NCBI GenBank assembly: GCA_032164245.1
Contig: JAVMKO010000003.1
Coordinates: forward strand, 83,806,390 to 83,870,389
Direction of reading: 5' to 3'
From: Sternotherus odoratus
Taxonomy: Eukaryota; Chordata; Testudines; Kinosternidae
DNA length: 64,000 nt
In this document: positions 1-11,776 of the stretch, piece by piece
How the letters are laid out: every line of letters begins with the position of its first letter
Position numbering within the stretch: the first letter of the stretch is position 1
Made by a program: the position numbers and the translations under genes
Notes under the pieces: generated by a model
The model's input: the letters and a program-made list of their open reading frames with translations, nothing else
Told to the model about the DNA's origin: nothing
Database searches by the model: none

Positions 1-894
1 CTGTGGTGATAGTCCTACTTCCTGACATAAGACTCTCCTGTGAAAACACAACGTTCAGGGCTTCCAAGGAGCATATTATATATAGTAGCTAGATCATTAA
101 CTAGTCATTAAGATCAACAACAACAAATAGACTAAAGAAAGGGGGAAAAATCTTGACTGGCAAGAAACTGCAGAAGATAATCCAGCCAAGGTCACTGCAG
201 TCTTCAGAAACACAGAACATAGCACATGCGATTCACAGGAAATTCTCAGTGAGGGACCAGAGGACAGAACTCACTTTTCTCATCCTTCTAACCGGCAATT
301 AGCTAGGTTACCATGTGAGAAGGGCAGAGAAAAGTAGTAGCTAACACCAGTAACCCAGCAGTCAATCAATGACACCTTCTCTTTCTCCTATGAGAGAGAT
401 TCATAATTTTGTTCCTAGAGGAGGGGGACATTAAAAGGTAAAATTAAAAAATGGATTCAGATTAAACAAAATACAAGAGGAGAAACGTCAGACTGGATGG
501 ACAATTTCGTGTTTCCAACATACCTTACATTTTAAAAATTGCATGCTAAACATTTTCAATATGACTTTGCATTGAAAAAGCAAACTCAAGGTCTATCAGA
601 CCTCTTTTCAAATTACAATAAGTAAGGACACTCAAGGACACCGGTGAAAGGAAATAGTTACCTCTGAAGTCAGCCCACTGAAACCCGCACAGAGAAAAGC
701 TGTTTCATATTCTCCATTAAACAATGGTTGTAACAATTAACATACAACATCATATTCTAAACAAATCTAAATATTATGTAGAAGTCCTAAACGGTACACA
801 GAAATATTTTAAAAATATACAATATTGCCAAACCTTTATTTACCCTGCTGACTTTTTAAATGTATTGCTTCCTAAACAACCCAGGGCCATGAGT
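1..894. other. MAP7 intron sequence, no feature seen
   Basis: AT-rich, no exon, RNA gene or clear repeat recognised. Confidence 0.5.
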
Positions 895-1640
895 AGGGTT
901 GCCAACTTTCTAATCACACAAAACTGAACACCCTAGTGCCACCCATTCCCAGAGGCCCGTCCCCTACCCCGCCCCTTCTGAGGCCCTGTCCCCACTCACT
1001 ACATTCCCCCTCCCTCATGGCTCGCTCTTCCCCACCCTCACTTTTGCTGGGCTGGGGGTGCAGGCTCTGGGATAGGGCTGGAGATGTGGGGTTCAGAGTG
1101 TGGGAAGGGCTGGAGCAGGAGGTTGGGATGCAGTGGGTGAGAGCCTGTGGGTACAGGCTCTGGGCTGGGGCCATGGATGAGGGGTTTGGGGTGCAGGAGG
1201 GGGTCTCTGGGTTTTGGGGGGGGCTCAGGGCTGGGGCAGGGGATTGGGTCGTGGGCTTACCCCTGGTGAGATCCGGTCAGTGATGCCGTCGGGGTGTTAA
1301 GGCAGGCTTCCTGTCCTGGCACTGAGGACTGCGCTGAGCTCCTGGCCAGCAGCAGGTCCAGCTCCTAGGCTCACCTGCAGGCACCGCTCCCGAGCAAAGC
1401 CGATGCTTGGGGTAGGGGCAGCACACGGAACCCTGTGGCCCCCTTGCCTAGGAGCCAGACCTGCTGGCTGCTTCCAGGGCGCAGCGCGGTGTCAGAACAG
1501 GTAGAGACTAGCCTGCCTTAGCAGGGCAGCACCACCGACCGGACTTTAAACAGCCCAGTCAGCGGTGCTGACCAGAGCCACCAGGATCCCTTTTTGACTG
1601 GGTGTTCCGGTTGAAAACTGGATACCTGGTCACCCTATCC
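895..1640. mobile_element. DNA-transposon-like repeat with AGGGTTGCCA / GGTCACCCTA ends
   Basis: The left end GTAGGGTTGCCAACTTTC and right end ACCTGGTCACCCTATCC are imperfect inverted repeats. The inside is G-rich with degenerate repeats of a GGGGTGCAGGCTCTGGG type. It resembles a repeat common in turtle genomes. No transposase is present and no clean target duplication was found. Confidence 0.5.
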
Positions 1641-2323
1641 ATGAGGGACCTCCTGGTTTGGGACATGCTGTACAAGAGATCTCCATCACTGATTATAGAA
1701 ATTAGAGATGGAAAAAAATCTATTAGATTATTTTTCCCACCTCCTATTAAGAAGATGACATCGACCTTCTATGCACTGGAAAAATGTCTCAGCAGCTGCA
1801 CAAGCACGCTGGGCTCCTAGCTGATGAAACAGGGAGAGAACTGGAATCAAGCTGCACTAAGAGAATGATGACAGAGAATTAATGGGTAAATGAAAACCAA
1901 AGGAAGTCACACCTGGACTGATCAAGTGCCTTTTGTTTCTGTTTAGTGAGCTTTGATATGGCCTTGCTTGGTACCAGGTAGGTGAAGGAGCACACAATCT
2001 TAGATGCCTGTGTTTCATATAACCAAGGATTCAACCACCAACTCCTCCCCCTCCCACAAGCACAGCGTTGTGAACTGTACTTTAGAAAGAGTAAAGGCCA
2101 TTTTATGTCTTAAAAAAAAAAAATTAGAAAGAGCTACTCTTCCAAAATATTGTAACATTCTATCATGCACCATGTACCAACTTCATCTGAACAAATTCAC
2201 AGGTAAGCTGCCAAAGTAAATCAAACCACTGGAAGAGGACCACATGCACTTGTTTATTTATGACCCCCCCCCCCCTTCCACACACTTGTTTGTTTACATT
2301 TTACTGTACTCAGAACTGGAATA

Positions 2324-3181
2324 CAGGAACTCCTTACTTAACGTTGTAGTTATGTTCCTGAAAAATGCGACTAAGTGAAACGATGTTAAACGAATCCAAT
2401 TTCCCCATAAGAATTAATGTAAATGAGGGGATTAGGTTCTAGGGAAAAAAATTTCACCAGACAAAAAAGACTATAAGAAATAAATATAAATATAATATAA
2501 AACACACCCACATTGTGAAGCTTGGTTGAGGTAGAGGAGTAAGAGGGTGGGATATTTCCCAGGGAATGCCTTACTACTAAATGATGAACTAGCTTTTGGC
2601 TGAGCCCTCACGGGTTAACTCTCACTCTACAAGGCAGCAGGAAGGGAGGAAGGGGAGACAGTGACACACAGTGGGGGGAGGGAGGAGGATCTGCTGAGAC
2701 CACAGAGGCTGCCAGCTAGCTCCCTCTGCCCTGTCGTGTGTCCCCCCTACTCTATGGAAGATGCGGTAAAAGCAGTGCAGGAGAAGGGGGGAGGGGGACA
2801 CCCTAACATTAGCCCTCCTCTTCCTCCTCCCCTCCCCACACAGCAAGCAGGTACCTCAAGAGCAGCTCCAAGGCAGAGGGCAGGAGCATGGCATTCGGGG
2901 GAGGGACAGCTGAACTGCTGGCAATTGATAGCCTGCTGGGCAGCTGCTGCACAGGAAACTTAGGGGAGCTGATGGGGGGCTGCCGGTCCACCCTGGTTCA
3001 CAGCCCCCACCAGCTAGCTGAAATGGGCTGCTCTTCCTGCAAGCAGTGGACAAAGCAAGCGGCTGCCAAACGACATTAGAAGGGAGCATTGCACAACTTT
3101 AAATGAGCATGTTCCCTAATTGATCTGCAGCGTAACAACGAAACAACAATAACTGGGATGACTTTAAGTGAGGAGTTCCTG
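2324..3181. mobile_element. Non-autonomous mariner/pogo-type element, TA flanks
   Basis: Ends CAGGAACTCCTTACTTAA and TTAAGTGAGGAGTTCCTG form near-perfect inverted repeats, flanked by TA on both sides (2322-2323, 3182-3183). The 858 bp between have no transposase frame. The subterminal sequence with many AAACGA-type motifs is typical of this group. Confidence 0.8.
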
Positions 3182-3885
3182 TATAAGAGACTCCACTTTA
3201 GATATAATCTGATAGGCTTTTTACACTGGCAAATTGGGGGAGTGGGAACTTGCCAGTTGCGACAATCTTATGCCCCCCTGTGCTGGCTGATACAAGCAGC
3301 CGCAGATATGAATGGGGCCCTTTTTCACCCCACTGTTTCTTCTAGAAATACAGAAAGACAGAGAGGTAAGAGAATGAGAAAGCAAGAGAACAGGAAAATG
3401 AGATTAAAATGGCAATCAATCCTGACCAAAAAAAGGTATGGAATGAGATCTTATAGAAACGCTTTGGGATAAGGGCACGCTTAACAAACATCCCTCTATG
3501 TAAACAAGGAGAAGACAAGAAGCTGTATCTTGAAAATCTAGAAAGTGTTATTCAAACAAACCAAACACAGAAGCCGTTACTACAAAGCCTTGTGTACTAT
3601 TGCTTCTGAAACTCTCCCAAGGGGTATGAGAAATGAAACTGACTTCTTAGAATACTGAAGAAAAAAAAGTGTTCCTATCTGGAATATATAGGGCTTGTTC
3701 AAACATACAACAGTAGAGCAAGAAACTACATACATATAAGGCCCTGACAGTTGGTGTGCTAGCATTGACTAGCAATATACTGTATTGTTGTGAAGCTCAG
3801 ATCTGTGAAAGTTCATAACCATCTTCAAGAAAAATTACAAAGTATAAAGCACAGTTTTATACATGGACTTTTTAGAAGCCAGCTA

Positions 3886-4022
3886 CCCTGTTTCCCCGAA
3901 AGTAAGACATCCCCCGAAAATAAGACGTACTTCCAGTTTTGCCTCTCGCTGTAATATAATGTAATGTAATTTTGGGAGCAAAAATTAATATAAGACACTG
4001 TCTTATTTTCGGGGAAACACGG
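3886..4022. mobile_element. Short palindromic MITE, TA flanks
   Basis: 137 bp. The left arm CCCTGTTTCCCCGAAAGTAA and the right end TTATTTTCGGGGAAACACGG are inverted copies about 24 bp long. TA dinucleotides flank it on both sides. This points to a Tc1/mariner-type MITE; the family name is uncertain. Confidence 0.8.
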
Positions 4023-5125
4023 TAGCTATTCATCCGACAACAAGAAAATAACTGTCCAGTCCCAAACAACCTAACACTACTCTGATACTTAAATATTTCC
4101 CCGTTCGGCTCTCCTTTTCAATTGTGTGGCTGAGTGGAAAAATCTGATATCCTCAAGATACAGTGACTGATATTTATCAAGTGATATCTGTTTGGCAAGA
4201 AAAAAAGCAAAAACAAACAAATCAAACAATGGCACCTAATTGTTTTATTTGCTTCCTGCATAAGGGAAAAGGAATTTTCAGGTATTGAGGGAATCCCTTG
4301 AGGGGTCAGAGAGAATTAGAATCATGACAGGGCAAACTTAAAATTGCAGTCCAATTCAAAGATGCAGGATTGCTGCCACACCAACAGAATTTAAACCTTA
4401 GGAATTCTGGCAGAAGACGTTACATGATGCAGGCTATGGTGGCTACAAATACTTGATAGATCTCTATTAAAGTCAACCATTATGAAAAAAAAAGCACCAA
4501 GGACTTTTTTCTCACCAAGTATAGTTTGATGGGAAATGCCTCATTTTTGGTTGTAGACTTCTCAGAAGTTACAGTATTTGAATATACTTTTTTCTGCACT
4601 CTATCATAAGGCATTCCATAACATGTACAAAAACTAGAGTACAGCAAATTTCATGAGTCTTTGGCAAGGCTGCCTTCCACATTAGCGGCTATAGTCGCAC
4701 TCATTCTGCAAGGCTACAACAACCTGTTTTTGAAAGACATTCATCTCTCCTCAGAATATGAACATTAAAAAAAAAATCAATGGGTCTGTATAAGGAAGGT
4801 ACATTGCAATTCATTATATACCTTTATAAGACTCTAATATCTACCTGATAATGGGATTAATAACAACTTTTTTAAAAGTCAGATTTTTCTGGTAAATAAG
4901 ATTTTAAAACAGAAGTAGTCCTTAAATTGTTAGGCCTGTAATCCAGCTCATTTAAACATATACAGTATCATTAATATTGTGCTACACAATAAATGAATAT
5001 AATATGAAAACATCCATTGACAAACTGCACTGATGGGTCACAACCACTCCTGACGGCAGGCAGTACAGCTAGCAAAATGTACCGTATGCTACGCAGTATG
5101 TACTACAGAGAACACTGAGGCATAC
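4023..5125. other. MAP7 intron, no feature seen
   Basis: AT-rich sequence with no recognised repeat or exon. Confidence 0.5.
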
Positions 5126-5258
5126 CTTTCAATCTTTTGGAATTTCCATTCTTTTGCTGCTCATCTTCTTCATTAATGGTGAATAAACCAGGGGGATTTG
5201 TCCTTGCACTTGTCTTCTTCAGTCTCTCTTGTCGGATAGCAGTAGCTGCCCCAGGCAT
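5126..5258 (-). CDS. MAP7: Probable alternative first coding exon of MAP7
   Basis: On the minus strand an ATG (5256-5258) with A at -3 opens 44 codons: MPGAATAIRQERLKKTSART, NPPGLFTINEEDEQQKNGNS, then KRLK. It ends at AAAG followed by GTATGCC, a good donor, in phase 1. That is the same phase as the CpG-island exon at 26624-26696, so both could join one shared second exon. The peptide is charged, low in hydrophobics and has no repeat character, unlike chance frames nearby. It lies about 21 kb inside MAP7 intron 1. MAP7 is known to have several N-terminal isoforms; assigning this exon to one is inference. Confidence 0.6.
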
Positions 5259-5900
5259 GTTTCTGCTACCACTTGCTTATTACAATATATATTTATTTAA
5301 GAAACTGCAGCGCCTGTGTAGCGGCTAACTGCAGCCCTGCCTGTTCATTTGAGCACTTGTAATAGATCCCCTATGGACAAGCAGTATGCAAAGAGCTGAC
5401 AAATACCAACATCCACTTGGCAGCTGAGGGCCTGCAATTTCACCCACCTTTGAGAAAAGCCCTAATTAAAGGCACACTGGTTTGGTTGCCTCTCTCCGTT
5501 GCTTTAACCTGTTCAATCAGACCCCGGCCCACAGCTTCTCCTGTCTGCAGCAGCACCTCTTTCCCAAGCTTCTTCCAGCTCCAGCACACTAAAATATTCA
5601 GCACGCAACACAGGAGGAAAAAATACGATACGCCACCGTTAACAGTTGCCCTGACAACAGTGACATATCCTAATCAAAGGAAGTCTATGAATGTTGTCTC
5701 CTCAGCTGCAGAAAGCAGCCTGCCGGAATGCTTGCTCCTGCATGCTTAGCGCAAAGGGTTACAGTGTAAAGAGCTGTAACCACCTAGCCGACTGGGCTGC
5801 TTCTTAGCTCTGCGCAGGGCGGTAGGAGGATGGAGTTCTGCTTGCACAAGCAGATGAGTAGTGAGTGAAGAGAAGCCTAAAAGGCTGCAGGCATGAGCCT
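5259..5900 (-). promoter_or_regulatory. Possible 5' UTR and promoter of the alternative MAP7 exon
   Basis: The stretch upstream (higher coordinates) of the 5258 ATG is less AT-rich than its surroundings and contains no recognised repeat. GC-rich patches occur near 5500-5600 and 5780-5840. A possible 5' UTR donor (CAAAG then GTGGGTG) lies near 5445 on the minus strand. No TATA box is clear. The start site is unknown. Confidence 0.3.
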
Positions 5901-7848
5901 GCATTTTGCCAGCTGTTCTGTTTATTAAAGTTTACAGTCCCCAGCCTGACCAAAACTCAAAGAACATGAGTGTTTCACTTAACACCTTCACAAGCATTGC
6001 ATACCTTTTGCAATAAGAGTACATACACCCAGGATTACTAGCAAATGTTGAGTTATTCATGTTTGGAAAATGTAAGTTAGTGTACACACTTTTTTGTACA
6101 GACAACATGGGCAAAGAAAAAGGCTGCTTAAGCTGAATATACAGTGACTACACCCTATTGCAATGTCAGTTTTTCAGCAGAGAGCGGTAATGAACTACAA
6201 TCAGTTCTGCAATAAGGCCAAATTACAATCAATTATAACCAGCCAAGTTTTCCCCATCACAATGGCAAAGTTAGCATAGCGATTCTGGATTCTCATTCAC
6301 CATCCACAATGGAGGACCTGCTCACACTTTTGCAATCTTCTAATTTTTTTCAACTGTTTTTGCACAAATCCAATGATTGGTGTGTTATGAAAAACCCTGA
6401 ACAGCTGGTTTTGCAAGTAAGCTTAGCCTCCTTTAACATTTCCACCATTTCTCAACCTCAAGCTAAGAGCACAGTTGCCACACCAAATACTGTTAATATT
6501 TAAATTTCAACCAAATCCTACAAAATTATTTGTACACTCAGAAATTGCTAGGTGTTCTTTTCACATCTAAATTTCAGAATCAGAAATTTCATACACCCGG
6601 TCTAAAATGTTCTCCCACCACCACCATAACCACCGTGTAGATGGCAAACACACAGCAACGTAAATGTTCGAGGACAATACAACAGCAATACGGAGCTTAT
6701 CTTGCCAATGCAGACAACATGAGATATGCAGGGGAAAGGGTGTCTCAGGTTTTGTGAAGAAACAGGGGCAGAGTTAAGATTATTTGAGTTACCTTTAAAT
6801 TGCACATCCAAATTGGTTGCCTGGAAATAGCAGTATAATATGCCTTGCCTGTCATTCTCCCTGAGGATAGGGCCTTGGGAGGTCAGCAAGAGGTGATGTC
6901 TGTTCTCACAAACATTAGTCATGTCACTTACCAGGGAAAAACTGGGGGATGATGAAGCATAGCATTAACTGAGCTCAGAAAAGGTAGTCATAGAACATTC
7001 ATGCTCTGTATCCAAGCAAGAAAAAAAAAGGTACCTAAGAGAAACAGTGAGGTATTCACAAAAGCACAGGCTTTGCAAGGTCTTCTATCTCGCTTGCCTG
7101 ACACTCCCCATCCCCCCCCCCCCCTTCTCATATTTCCTTTTGACCCTTGCTCTTGGCAATATCCTAGCTTATCTGGGTGTACCATGGAAATTAGAGACTG
7201 ATTACTTTTGTATAATAATAAAAGTAGAAGGTGCTTTGTATTGAAAGGTGTTGGCCAAACGTAGAATTAAAAAACAAGCAAACCACTTTGACACAAGTTG
7301 TTCCTACCTCAGTAATTTGCCTTCCAGTGTTCATTCAGGCTGCTACTTTGTATTGGAAAAGAGAAATTGGAAATAAGCTTCAGTTGCTGAAACCCTGTCC
7401 CCATATATTCTTACTACAACAAAGATGTATGTAATTGTGGGTACACACCTAGGTAAATTAGAATATGTATGGCGACGCAACCTTCAGGCTGACACCACAA
7501 AAATGGGCTACACCTGGAACCAGCTAGAGAGAATGGGCCAGGATAGAGGACTCTGGAGATCTGTGGTTGGCAGCCCGTACCCCGACTGGGGTGACGGGCA
7601 TAAGTAATATTCTCTAGTGGACCATTCATAGTTTTCACAGCTAGCTAGGCTCTGTTTCCAAAACAATAGAAGACTATAAAGTGCATATGAAAAGTGCATA
7701 TACTATAAGACCGTTTGACGAATAATATCATTTCACTTCCTTTCATGTTTACAAATATATATTTTAATAAAAGTAAACTCCTTTAATAGTTCCATTTTGC
7801 CGATATTTTAAAACAAACGATCAAGTGACCACCTATAATATCTGCTCT
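5901..7848. other. MAP7 intron, no clear feature
   Basis: Mostly AT-rich. A run of C residues lies near 7110-7125. No exon or named repeat recognised. Confidence 0.45.
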
Positions 7849-7856
7849 ATTTAAAC

Positions 7857-8812
7857 CAGGGGTGGGGAACCTTTTTTGTGCCAAGGGCCATTTGGACATT
7901 TATAATGTCCTTCGCGGGCCACTCCCCCCTCCCCCACCCCCGAGGAAGCCCAAGCTGGCAACGGGAGCTGAGACCCCAGCTGGCAAGGGGCCAGCGGGGG
8001 AAACCCCAAAGCAGTGGCAAGTGGAGTGCTTAGCCCTGCACTGCTTTGGGGTTTCCCCGCTGGCCCCTTGCCAGCCGGGGTCCTGCCGCCTGCCCCAGTC
8101 AGCTCCCGCTGTCAGCCTGGGTGTAGGGAGTAATGTTGCTTTACCCCCGCCCAGCCTCCCATCTAACTGCTTTTCTTAACCAACCCCTGCCTGGCCCGGC
8201 CCACCCCACCGAAGCTAACCTCCTCCCTCCTCCCAACCCAGCCTCCTGCCCCCCATGCCTGACCCACCCAGCCCAGCCTCCCCCCACCAAGCCTCCTTAC
8301 CTCCTGCACCCACGCCTCGCCCACCCCAGCCTCCCCCCCACACTCCATTGACCGTCGGCTCCCCGAGGCGCCGGCGGCCCCCACCAGGTTCAAGCCGCCC
8401 CCGCCTGGCGGCCCCCCGCGCATCCCTGGCCGGCGGCTCCCCCAGGCGCTTGCCGGCCCCAGCGCGGAGCCACACCCGCCTGCCGGCCGGAGCGCAGAAC
8501 CGCCCCTGCCTGCCAGCCGGAGCGCATCCCTTGCTGGCGGCAGGCGCTTGCCGGCCCCAGCGCGGAGCCACGCCCGCCTGCCGGCCGGAGTGCAGAACCA
8601 CCCCCGCGCGTCCCTGGCCGGCGGCTCCCCGAGGCGCTTCCGGCCTCTTCACCGAGCGCGAAGCCGCCCGGGGCCACCGGGGGGGGGGGGTAGGGCTCCG
8701 CGTTTGGCAAAGAGGCCAGGAAGCGCCTGGGGGAGCCGCCGGCCAAGGAGGGACGGACAGAAGGCTTTGGCGGGCCGTATAAGGCTCGCGGGCCGGAGGT
8801 TCCCCACCCCTA
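7857..8812. mobile_element. hAT-type non-autonomous element with 8-bp target duplication
   Basis: Ends CAGGGGTGGGGAACCTTTTT and GGTTCCCCACCCCTA are inverted repeats, flanked by exact ATTTAAAC copies (7849-7856 and 8813-8820). The interior is very GC-rich, includes a long foldback (7972-8082) and roughly 100-bp internal direct repeats (about 8435-8650). No transposase is seen. Long open frames here are compositional. Confidence 0.92.
7972..8082. repeat. Foldback inside the hAT element
   Basis: Arms 7972-8016 and 8039-8082 are nearly perfect inverted copies (CAAGGGGCCAGCGGGGGAAA against TTTCCCCGCTGGCCCCTTG), separated by about 22 bp. Transcribed, it would form a stem of more than 40 bp. Confidence 0.88.
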
Positions 8813-9129
8813 ATTTAAACCATTAATTTAAAAATGAAAACACTTTGTTGGGAGCTTCAGCAAATATACCTATGATTGAATGGGCCACATAGACTTAAGT
8901 ACAATTTCATTCTTACAGGCGGTCCCCCTCCAGTCAGGAGGACTGGCTCACAGGGATGACAGATGGGGAAGTTGGCACGGTTACTCCTCACGTGTTACCG
9001 CTATGATGGATAAAAGAAAGGATATCATGCTTTACATTTGAGGAGGACATCTTTCATACATCTCTAACTTACTCACAAGTGCATTTAGTATGCTTAAATA
9101 GTTATTTAAGGAGAATGATCATTATCTGG

Positions 9130-9370
9130 GGAAGCAACATGGTCTAGCAGAGAGAGCCCTGGACTGGAAGTCAAGCGACCTGGGCTCTATTTCCACGCTG
9201 CCATTGACTGATGTGTGACCACGTGCAAGCTACCTCATCTATCTGTACTTCTGTTTCCCCTCCCAGCATTTGTGTGCTTGTCTGTTTACACAGGAAAGCG
9301 CTTTGTGGCAAAACCTGGCTGCTACTACATGTTTGGGAATGCCTAGCCCAATGGGGTCCCAATCTCACTT
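9130..9370 (+). mobile_element. MIR SINE
   Basis: AACATGGTCTAGCAGAGAGAG, then TGGACTGGAAGTCAAG and GACCTGGGCTCTATTTCC match the tRNA-derived head and core of MIR. A CTTCTGTTTCCCC tail segment follows. Plus orientation. Confidence 0.8.
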
Positions 9371-9548
9371 TCAGTCTCTAGATGCAACTGTAATGCAAAT
9401 AATTTAAAACTAAAATATCGTGCAGATGTTCTAAATGCATAAATCTAGAAATTAAAAAAATCTCTGGCTAGAAGTAGAGACCACTTGTTTATGTTATACA
9501 AACATAACTACAACATTTTAATAATTTAAGGGTTCTGTACAATCAAAT

Positions 9549-9948
9549 ACACTGAATAACTCTGTGCAATTTTCCCTTTCTCTTCTTTCTAAGGCCCGGG
9601 GTTCCTAGCAGCAGCTGGAGCCTCAGAACGTTTAAATTGCCGCCTGAGCCGTGCAGCTGGAGGCCTAGGGTAGCAGCAGCAGCCAGGAGTCCCGAGGGCT
9701 CCATCGGTGATTTAAAGGGCCCAGGCTGTGGTAGCATCTGGGTTCAATACCTTGATTTTTATATTTGCACTGGCTTGCACCTGGATATCTAACGCTCCAA
9801 TCCTGCAATCAGCTACTCATGTGCTTAACTTTACACATGTGAGTAACCTGACTGATTCCAATGGCACCACTCACATGCTTCAAGTTAAGCTTGTGTGTGA
9901 CTGATTGCTGGATAGGGACCTCAGTCAACAACAGACAATATAAATACA
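9549..9948. repeat. Unclassified repeat fragments
   Basis: A GC-rich block at about 9590-9740 (GGGCTCCATCGGTGATTTAAAGGGCCC) looks like an interspersed repeat. A second, imperfect palindrome at about 9795-9920 pairs CCAATCCTGCAATCAG with CTGATTGCTGGATAGGGA. Families not identified. Confidence 0.35.
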
Positions 9949-10140
9949 CCAGACCCTCGCTAGACTGCATGTCTAAATAATGTAAATTCCGATAGAACAC
10001 GGTCACAGATCTCAAATTTAGTAATGGTCGTTAATTTTCATTGTACCATGGTTCCCAGATCCCGTGCCATGCCATGGATCCCGTGCCAGATCCCATGACT
10101 TGCCATGGATCCCAGATCCCGTGTTCTAGCGAGGGTCTGG
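9949..10140. mobile_element. Short inverted-repeat element, CCAGACCCTCGCTAGA ends
   Basis: Ends CCAGACCCTCGCTAGA and TCTAGCGAGGGTCTGG are perfect inverted repeats around about 160 bp, with AT-rich flanks containing TA. The inside has tandem copies of CCATGGATCCCGTGCCAGATC-like units. A pogo/Tigger-type MITE is likely. Confidence 0.75.
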
Positions 10141-10805
10141 TATATTTTCTCCAAACAACCACTTAAGCCATTTCTAGGTAATGGTGATTGTAAAGTGAGA
10201 GAGATGAAAAGACGTGGTACAACTTTAAAAACAGAAATTTAACAGACTGCATATATTTGAAAAATGAATCCATAGTTTGATTTCTGGTAATATTCAAAAG
10301 TAGTGAAATACTACACAAGTAGTTAGCCTCTTGTAGAAATATGAAAGACTTGTATTGAGTTACAGTGGTTCCTGGAGAAAAAACAGCAACACCCTTTCCT
10401 ACACAGAACTGGGTTTTAATTATATACAAGATAGCAATTAGATTATAGGATAAAAAGAACAGTCATGCTAACCACATGAATCACTGAAAATGTTCATGAA
10501 TTATGGCTGCAAAGGGATCTGCCCACTCGGAACCTATGGCTGCTCTTCACTAGGAAAATGTTGTGTTCCTATCATGTGATAGCTAACACATTGTAATTAA
10601 CATAAAGTAAAATCCTAGTGAAAAGAAGGTACTTTGTAGTTTCCAATTGAATTAGCAAATCTAAGTAAGATCTGGGCTCCTCCAGAGTCTCTAACTCAGT
10701 GGCTCTCAACCTTTCCAGACTACGCTGACCCTTTCAAGAGTCTGATTTGTCTTATGTACCCTCAAGTTTCAAATCACTTAAACTATTTGCTTACAAAATC
10801 AGATA

Positions 10806-11776
10806 TCTATATATATATATAAAAAAGTCAAATGGTGTATGCATGTATGTATGCGTGTATGTACGTTCACTTACTCCTTCCACACCGTTTGAGCTAGAGA
10901 CTTGAAATTTGGTACAGTTAAAGGCCTTAGGATCCTAATCAGGGTAAGAGTCGAAAAAATTTCAAATCTCACCTCTGACGCCCCCCAGGGGTGAAATTAT
11001 TTAAAGGCCAATCACATCAGCTGGGCAGCTGCTATTCTCTGTGACATAGTTATGATGTCATAATACCCCCCTCCAACGGACCCTGCACTCACTCAGCTCT
11101 CTGCCCGCACTCACTCAGCTCTCTGCCCCCTCCCCCCTCCAACGGACCCCGCACTCGCTCAGCTCTCTGCCCCCTCCCCACCTCCGATGGACCCAAGTTG
11201 GGTTTGGTCGGAGGGTAAGTGAGGTAGGGGTGTAGGGTTTGGTCGGGGGGTAAGTGAGCCAGGGGTGTTGGGTTTGGTCTGGGGGGGTGCGAAGGTGTCG
11301 AGGGGGTGAGGTGTGGGTGTTGGGGTTGGTCAGGGGGTGTTGGGTTTGGTGGGGGGGTAAGGTGGGGGTGTTGGGTTTGTTTGGGGGGGTGAGGAGGGGG
11401 TCTGGGTTGGTCGAGGGGTAAGTGAGGTGTGGGTGTCGGGTTTGTTTGTGGTGGTAGGTAGGGGTGTTGGGTTTGGTTGTGGGGGAAGTGAGGTGGGTGT
11501 GTCAGGTTTGGTCTACAGGGGGGGTGAGGTGTGGGTGTTGGTCAGGGGGTGTTGGGGTTGGTAGGGGGAAACATGGGGGTGTTGGGGTGAAAATGTGAGT
11601 CGGGGTTGGTCGAGGGGTAAGTGAGGTGGGGGTGTCGGGTTTGGTCGGGGGGGTGAGGTGGAGGTGTCAGGTTTGCTCTCTGCCCCCTGCCCCCTCCAAC
11701 GGACCCCCCACTCACTCAGCTCTCTGCCCCCTCCCCACCTCCAACGGACCCGAGCAACGCCGGGTACTTTTGCTAG
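10806..11776 (+). mobile_element. Non-autonomous Helitron
   Basis: Starts TCTATATATATATATAAAAA after an A and ends with a hairpin (ACCCGAGCAACGCCGGGT), then ACTTTTGCTAG before a T. TC start, 3' hairpin, CTAG end and A/T insertion site are the Helitron hallmarks. No Rep/helicase frame. The middle is a GT-rich minisatellite. Confidence 0.88.
11205..11680 (+). repeat. GT-rich minisatellite inside the Helitron
   Basis: Degenerate tandem copies, roughly 30-40 bp, of GGGTGTTGGGTTTGGTCGGG plus GGGTAAGTGAGGT. Flanking CTCTGCCCCCTCCAACGGACC units are also repeated at about 11070-11190 and 11680-11750. Confidence 0.8.

Noticed and set aside
8133..8826. Long overlapping open frames on both strands (up to 175 codons), Pro/Arg-rich
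   Set aside because: They lie inside the GC-rich hAT element at 7857-8812 with internal tandem repeats. Frames on both strands with no domain are a composition effect.
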